Shown piece by piece: positions 58,401-64,000 of a DNA stretch of 64,000 nt. A program made the translations under genes and the position numbers. Numbering within the stretch: the stretch's first letter is position 1; each line of letters starts with the position of its first letter. The DNA is from Cycas panzhihuaensis (lineage: Eukaryota; Cycadophyta), in NCBI GenBank assembly GCA_023213395.1, contig CM041465.1, forward strand, positions 179,931,741 to 179,995,740. The letters are read 5' to 3'. The notes beneath the pieces were generated by a model. It worked only from the letters and a program-made list of their open reading frames with translations. It made no database searches and had not been told where the DNA came from.

Positions 58401-59806
58401 ACCAATGGTTATGTATGCTAGTTATTAGAATACCCTTTGAATACATAGTTCATCATCTTGTTAGCCTAAAGTCTATATAAGACACGACCATCCACCAAAG
58501 CACACAGGTAACTAACCATTAAGCTAGTTGGTTACTAGGACATTCCTTATAAATATGGTTCATCATGGCTTTGAAAACTAAATCTTGGGGATTATTTTAT
58601 GCCAATATATCTAGTGTTGTAAAATAGACTTGTTATTATTAGAAGTTGATGCAATTATTATTTTCTCTAGAAGTTATTATTGTACTTGTCGCTGCCATTA
58701 AAATCTTATTATGGACAACAAAAAACCATAAATTTTTTTAGATGGAAAAAACTTCCCTACCATTACCGTATATAGCTGTACCTGGTGGTCACCTTCTTCT
58801 TCTATGTTATACCTCTTATTAAAATCACTACTTATTCAAGAATTTTATACTACTAATCAATATTGGGTCATTATAACAAACTTGAAGTATGTTCAGATCA
58901 CACCTCAACATTTCTCAATATATAACCTATTCATAACTATACACAAAAAATGTTAGATGTTCAACTGATGAGCCTTATACCTAAAAGAAACATTCTTCAA
59001 CTAACCATGAGCAAATATCAATCATGCTCAATCATTAATTAATACCCTAAAGAAGAGGGGGGGAAATATGCAAGTATGTAGTGTTTATCAAGCATTGCAT
59101 TTGTTTACCATAAAATAAGGTATAACCATACATATACATATGAAGCTTATTAACAACATTAACTCCATTACAAGAATTATTAGTTGTAATCATGCATGGA
59201 TCTTCCACCAAGTTCTTACTACTATACTCTTAAAATAATTTACAAGTTGCATAAATGAGTTCAAGCCACTAACTTGATTTCCCTCCATAAGAGAGATGTT
59301 TAATTCCAACTTGCCTTAAATTCCATTAAATGATTTAATAATACATAGTCCAAGTATGAACTCGAATAACTATCATTCCTAGTAGCCTCTTATCATACAT
59401 TAACTTGGAATATCTATGTCCTTTAAGACTTCTTCATCTAAGCTCCACTTTAAGGCATTCTAAGCTCTAGATAGAGACTAGAAAGATAATCCAAAGGGTG
59501 AAATATAAATATAATCTTGAAAATCTCTTTCCTTTTTAGGCCTTGGGTCAATTTTCCATCCTACAGCCAATAGATGAACCTTTTCCCATTCACCCAAACT
59601 CTTGTGTAACTCAAAAATAGAAACTATATTGTGCCATGATCTCTTGTTAGTCTAATATGTATTCAATCTACAAGAGGCATGGATATAGGTTTAATTTCTA
59701 GCCATATAATGGCTTGAGACCCTACCTTCCTCAAATCCTTTAACAACAAGAATTATTATCTACTTTGATTTCTTTGCTCAAAATGTTGTAATTTAGCCTT
59801 CTAAGT
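58401..59806. other. AT-rich DNA, no gene recognised
   Basis: No protein is recognisable. Two tandem copies of a roughly 120-bp phrase occur near 58330-58570 ('taatgaggttgaagtctatat' against 'gttagcctaaagtctatataa', each followed by 'catgaccatc'-like and 'ggtaac' stretches). It probably continues repeat R. Confidence 0.45.
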
Positions 59807-60195
59807 TTATGCCATGTCAACCAACCCTTTTTTTACCCTTCCATTTTTCTCTTTATAAACTTTTAGTTTCATACCTTTTTTATTTTTTAATTTCAAAATT
59901 CCTTTCTGATAATCGATACAACCATTGTCATATAGATTTGATTCTAAAGCTTTTAACAAATAATCTTCTTTTATAAATACATTTGAATTCTTGCTAATAT
60001 CCCTGCCAACCACCTTATTTGGAAGCTTTCCAAATGAAAAATAGTTATCTTTGTATTCAATAGTACTTTAAAGAATACCTTCTTCTAATTCCAAGGATCG
60101 ACTAAAATATATTCCAAATAATTGGTCATCATCAATCGATGACAAGACTAGGTAGTAGATTACTAATGTAGCGGCAATTACATGTTGACTATAGC
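59807..60195 (-). pseudogene. unrecognised decayed reading frame, ~125 codons
   Basis: The minus strand can be read from about 60195 to 59807 with a single internal stop near 60070. It gives IDDDQLFGIYFSRSLELEEG, KDNYFSFGKLPNKVVGRDIS, EDYLLKALESNLYDNG and a Lys-rich end. In such AT-rich DNA a frame of this length with so few stops is unusual. I do not recognise the family. It may be a protein of repeat R or a captured host fragment. Confidence 0.3.
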
Positions 60196-60354
60196 ATTAC
60201 CATTTGTTAAATATTAACATAACCATTTGTTGGTGTATAATAGTGAAAACTCTCCTTTGGTATACTAGTATTATCACACATCCATATTAGAGAAGTGTCA
60301 CAAATGATTTTCTAAATAAATTCTTAGGGATTTAAACCACTACAATAGCACTAA

Positions 60355-60500
60355 AATATGTGCTCTCTACTTTCCACCAATAGAACTCAATGCAAGAAGG
60401 GAATACATAGGATAATAACAATCACATTACCAACCTAGAAGTATAAGTATGATATGCATAATAGATTAAGGTAAACCTTACTTTATTAACATGAAGGGGA
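60355..60500. repeat. partial copy of repeat R start
   Basis: It aligns with 62868-63005 ('ccaatagaactcaatgca', 'ataacaatcacatta', 'attaaggtaaaccttact', 'catgaagggga'), then diverges at about 60500 where an LTR-like sequence begins. It represents the part of repeat R that lies just upstream of copy 1's left edge. Confidence 0.75.
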
Positions 60501-60514
60501 TTATTCCAACCCGA

Positions 60515-60911
60515 TTATTAAATTAATGTTCATATGTGGATGAATTCATGTGAAGACAAACATATGTATGAGTCATATAGGTGATGTGATAAGTCATAGT
60601 AATTACTAAGTCATAAATAGACTTGTAAAATATGTCATAGGAGTTATTAAGGTCCTTAATAGGGATGTAATAAGTGTCACTTAGTCACAGATTCTTGTAT
60701 GAATCATTACTGATTCAAATGTATATATATAGGTGTATCATAAGTGTAATATACATGGATTGGAGAGGTCATTATGAATGAATGAGATTCAGGTCATAGG
60801 TAGACCAATTCTACCCAGTAATTCTCTCTTATCATTTTGATCAATTCATGTGCTTTATTGAATATTGTTTTGATCAGTTTTATAGTTCCAATTTTGATCC
60901 TTATCCTATAT
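60515..60911 (+). repeat. LTR-like sequence with downstream PBS
   Basis: The right edge is set by a primer-binding site 1-2 bp further on. The left edge is guessed at 'tgttcatatgtgg', just after repeat R homology ends. It contains a TATA-like 'atgtatatatatagg' near 60720. No second copy was found in the window. Confidence 0.5.
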
Positions 60912-60912
60912 T

Positions 60913-60923
60913 TGGTATCAGAG
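60913..60923 (+). other. primer-binding site, iMet type
   Basis: It reads 'tggtatcagag', identical to the first eleven bases of the copia consensus TGGTATCAGAGC. The element therefore points rightward, and the SPB1 fragment lies in its internal region in antisense orientation. Confidence 0.85.
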
Positions 60924-60995
60924 TAGGTTATTGTTGTATCTTATGAATTAATTTTATAATTAAAGAAACTATTATATGCTTGTTTAAAAATTTTA

Positions 60996-61487
60996 TCATT
61001 TGTTGTCTCTTATATAAGCTTCATCTAGAATATTTTCAAGTTATTCATCATACCTTTTACATTCTTCATTAGAATCAACATCACTTACTTCACCATCCTT
61101 ATTTTCTATTTGGTGGGCACCATTAATCCCATCCTCATTCAACATATACTCCTCATCATCACCCTTAGTTGTTTCTTTCATTTTATTTCTAATAGAAGGT
61201 AATTTCTCTTAGGGTGATAGTACCTTTCCAATGCATAAATGCCACTTCAATAGATTTTTAAACTCTTGTTTTCCAAAGACATGCAAATTATCACATAATA
61301 TTTTTATCTTAACAGTGGTCTTAGAATACTCCTTTATAGAAGAGCTTGTTGAATCGTCAAAAGAAATAAAAGTAACTAAGCCAAGAATTTTCAAAGGCTT
61401 CTCTTACCAAATAAAATCTAAAATAGGGCATGTCTTCTACAAAGTTGTGACTCTTGCTTTATTGTTGCCTATTTCTTCTCTCTTAGC
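60996..61487 (-). pseudogene. SPB1-like rRNA methyltransferase fragment (DUF3381 region)
   Basis: SPB1 is the nucleolar FtsJ-family methyltransferase that 2'-O-methylates 25S rRNA during 60S subunit maturation. One continuous minus-strand frame with four or five stops reads DFIW, EKPLKILGLVTFISFDDSTS, then LCDNLHVFGKQEFKNLLKW, HLCIGKVLSP, later DVDSNEECKRYDE and LENILDEAY. These correspond in order to the central DUF3381 region of plant SPB1 ('DFIWSEKPL.vLGsv..IsFDD', 'cedLrvLGkqdFKhLLKWR..iRKaLSP') and to its following acidic segment ('DSDEErrRYDEq.EelLdeAYeR'). The roughly 70 basic residues that usually lie between them are missing. The N-terminal methyltransferase domain and the C-terminus are absent, so it is a dead fragment, probably captured or retroposed. 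Confidence 0.82.
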
Positions 61488-62867
61488 ATAAGCTAAAATT
61501 TTAGCTTTTGGATTAGTGTCTAGATTTATTTGGTGATGGTAATAGTAGGGTGCCTCTTTGATAAAATTTGAGGCTAATTCCATACATTTATGCAAAGGCA
61601 ATAGGCATTAGTCTCATGCAAAATGGCTCCATGATGAAGAAATACTTCCATACCAAAATTTCCCAACACCAAAAGTAAAGGATGTATGCATTTGAAAATT
61701 GATTAGGGTGAAGGATACAAAAGCATGATCAGGGTATCATGCAGTAGTTCTATAACAAAGTTGGTATTAGATGTCATGTTCTTAAAGTATTAATGCATAA
61801 TAATAAGCACATGCTCAACAAGAAAGCTTTCTCAGATGCCCATCTACTTTCATTATTCCATTAGAAGATGTTTCACTGTTGTAGTCATAGTTATGTAAAA
61901 TTTATTATGTCATGTCATTCATAATTTACAAACTAGTACTAAGGGTGGAACATTATACTTGTCAAACTTTTACTTACAATGCAATATGATTAGCTTGTTG
62001 TTTGATTTTTATGATTAGAATTATTTAATTCTTAAATATGTCACTGAGGTGAATACAGAGGATGAAGAAATCAAGTTGAATTACCATACACCTATAAACA
62101 TTAAAGGAGATCAATGCCTATGAAGGAGAATTGGAGTGCTTAGGACATCGAGAGGGACAATCTATATAAATCCGAATCAATAAACATAGAAATTTGATGG
62201 AAACTTGATCAATGCAGGCGACAAATTATACTACCATAACACATTAGATTAAAATTATTTTTTATAATGTTTAGATATTTAAATACTTTTAATTTTGAGT
62301 TAAGATCTATCCCTTCATGTATTAAGCCCCCTCATATTAGCCTTGGTCATATATATTAAAAAGGGATAAGGCTATATCTAAATCATAGGAGGATTGTTTC
62401 ACTAAATATAGAATACATCTTCATTGTACTTTTTAGTGTTCTTCTAAATGAACACGGTTATATTGAGTAATGATAACACCCTATGAAGTGTCTAATGTTT
62501 TAACTTTATTAATTAGAACTCTACATAGTGAAAAGAAGAATGTAACTATGAAAACAATGCATTAATAGAACTCTAAACCATACAAAGAACAAGTAAGATA
62601 AATAAACCAAGCACGTAATAAAGAACATCAAGATATTCTAGTATAAGCATAGACATTTTATAAATCTGAGTAATAAGTAAAGAATTTCAAAGATAAAAAC
62701 TCCAACTCTTCTCATTGACTCATCAAAGGCTCATCCAACCTCCTTACATATGTTGTTACAGAAAAATATATAGAAACAACTTTACAAGATACTACCTTAC
62801 AACTTTATAATATAATGGGCATAAATTATAAGCTGAAAAAGGTCCCCATGACGATAGAAAAGTATGT
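61488..62867. other. AT-rich DNA, no gene recognised
   Basis: The SPB1 frame may extend a little further (a minus-strand frame with NLDTNPKAKILAYAKREE near 61490-61540), but the match is not clear. I see no 3' LTR matching the one at 60515-60911. No other gene is recognised. Confidence 0.4.
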
Positions 62868-64000
62868 GATCTCTAATTGATGCCAATAGAACTCAATGCA
62901 AAAAAGGAACACACGGGAGAATAACAATCACATTATTGACTTAAAAGCATAAGCATGATACATATAATAAATTAAGGCAAGCCTTATTCCATTACCATGA
63001 AGGGGACTTCATTGATCCAAGAAGGGATAGATGTAGGCCTAAAGTCTAACAAATAAAGAACCCTCAACTCAATACACAATGAGAGATACAATGTAAAAAA
63101 TAAGGGAAATCCCAAGCAGTCTCTCTCTCTCTCTCATACACACACACTCTACTTCTATATGCATGAATCCGCTTTATTTAGTCTTTTCCCCTGACTATTT
63201 CCTAACTAACTCATTAATGATAGTTTATTAATAATAACAATAATTACACCTATCATCATAATTATAATCATGGTCTTGGTTGTACTTCTAGTCATATCTA
63301 AACTATGATTAAATCTTTGGTTGTACTTCTAATTGTACCTTATCTATAATTGAAACTTTTATTATGATTTTGGTTATACTTGGGTTACGATTAGAATTTT
63401 GGTGGCACTTCTTATTGTACCATGATTTGCTCTCTTAAGCTTGATTTTTCTTTGCACACATCTCCCTTAACATAAAACTTTCAAGTGTCCTTACTTGACC
63501 TCAAAAATTTTAAAATTTTTTACATCTTTCCTTCCCCCCAAAATTTTGAAATTAACAATATTATAAGATATAGGTACCCTTGTTCTCCAAAAATCCTTAC
63601 CATATTTGTTTAAGAAAAACATTAATATTATGGCATAACCATGATCTACTAAGATATCCTTTAATGGTATATTCTCCCTTAGATCGTCTATCCTTCTTTC
63701 ATATACCCTATTATTTTTATGTTTTGCAGAGTCGACTCTTTCCACTTTTATATTTTATGGATTTGTCTCTTTCTGCTATGTTAATCTATCTACTCAACTA
63801 TATTCTTGGGTTTCTCATACATACCATCTATTACACAGTATAATTATCATTGCATAATTAACAATTATCACCAAAAAGACCTAATTACATCATCATATAA
63901 ATGACTAAATAAATTGTGGTCACACTCGATATAATTCAATAGTTTCCACAATGAGGATGAAGTCTATATGAGGGCATGAACAATAACTAGAATACATGGG
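62868..64000. repeat. direct repeat R, copy 2 (runs off the window)
   Basis: The part from 62995 aligns with 57420-58400, and the part 62868-63005 with 60355-60500. A (CT)n stretch lies at about 63119-63136. The unit continues past the end of the window, so its full length and nature (LTR, element interior or satellite) cannot be judged. Confidence 0.85.
63491..63748 (-). pseudogene. unrecognised protein remnant in repeat R, copy 2
   Basis: An 84-codon open frame (MERVDSAKHKNNRVYERRID at the start) that keeps the residues of the copy 1 remnant at 57884-58140: RID-LRENIP, KDI, DHG, LNKYGKDFWRTR, ISYNIVNFKIL, GRKD. It is uninterrupted, while copy 1 has about four stops. No family is recognised, there is no obvious catalytic motif, and the context is repeat DNA. 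Confidence 0.4.

Overview
This window looks like intergenic DNA from a large, repeat-rich seed-plant nuclear genome. It is AT-rich with very low gene density. Nearly every recognisable protein remnant is Ty3/gypsy or Ty1/copia LTR-retrotransposon polyprotein, and the elements are nested in one another. A gymnosperm is possible, but nothing here proves it. I see no intact protein-coding gene and no tRNA, rRNA or CRISPR array. All coordinates of decayed elements are approximate unless a junction is stated.

Layout, left to right. 1-2232: gene-free flank with short repeats. 2233-2510: a copia-type LTR with an initiator-Met primer-binding site, on the minus strand; it abuts gypsy copy A at 2511. 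2511-10576: gypsy copy A, plus strand. It holds a decayed integrase, a plant-mobile-domain-like (PMD) reading frame on the opposite strand, a second RNase H domain on the sense strand, and an LTR. The LTR runs into a PBS-like stretch and then a gag fragment (copy C, 12553-12850), so it seems shared head-to-tail by two copies. 12.9-22.0 kb: decayed tandem repeats with a clear ~394-bp higher-order array at 13990-14960. A three-LTR tandem chain of a non-coding element (16533-21185) interrupts this tract. 22-29 kb: AT-rich DNA with tandem duplications. 29.2-29.9 kb: a GC-rich, ACGT-rich island resembling a plant promoter. 34.5-43 kb: two minus-strand copia elements, D and E, with E apparently inserted in an LTR of D. 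43.7-44.3 kb: a G-run/palindrome minisatellite. 44.5-44.9 kb: an aldo-keto reductase gene fragment. 45-57.4 kb: gypsy copy B, minus strand, with LTR, PBS, gag, protease, RT, RNase H and integrase in order, and again an opposite-strand PMD-like frame. 57.4-64 kb: a repeat family with ~1-kb direct copies, a further LTR/PBS, and a decayed fragment of the nuclear rRNA methyltransferase SPB1.

The most interesting system is the gypsy family seen as A, B and C. Combining the copies gives the order LTR, gag, protease, RT, RNase H, integrase, antisense PMD frame, second RNase H (seen in A only), LTR. Two diverged copies on opposite strands keep the same antisense frame, so it belongs to the element and is not a chance ORF. 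Extra antisense ORFs and dual RNases H are known from the Tat/Ogre lineage of plant Ty3/gypsy elements. The placement of the second RNase H after the integrase and the antisense frame, and the link between the element's 3' region and the nearby satellite, deserve checking.
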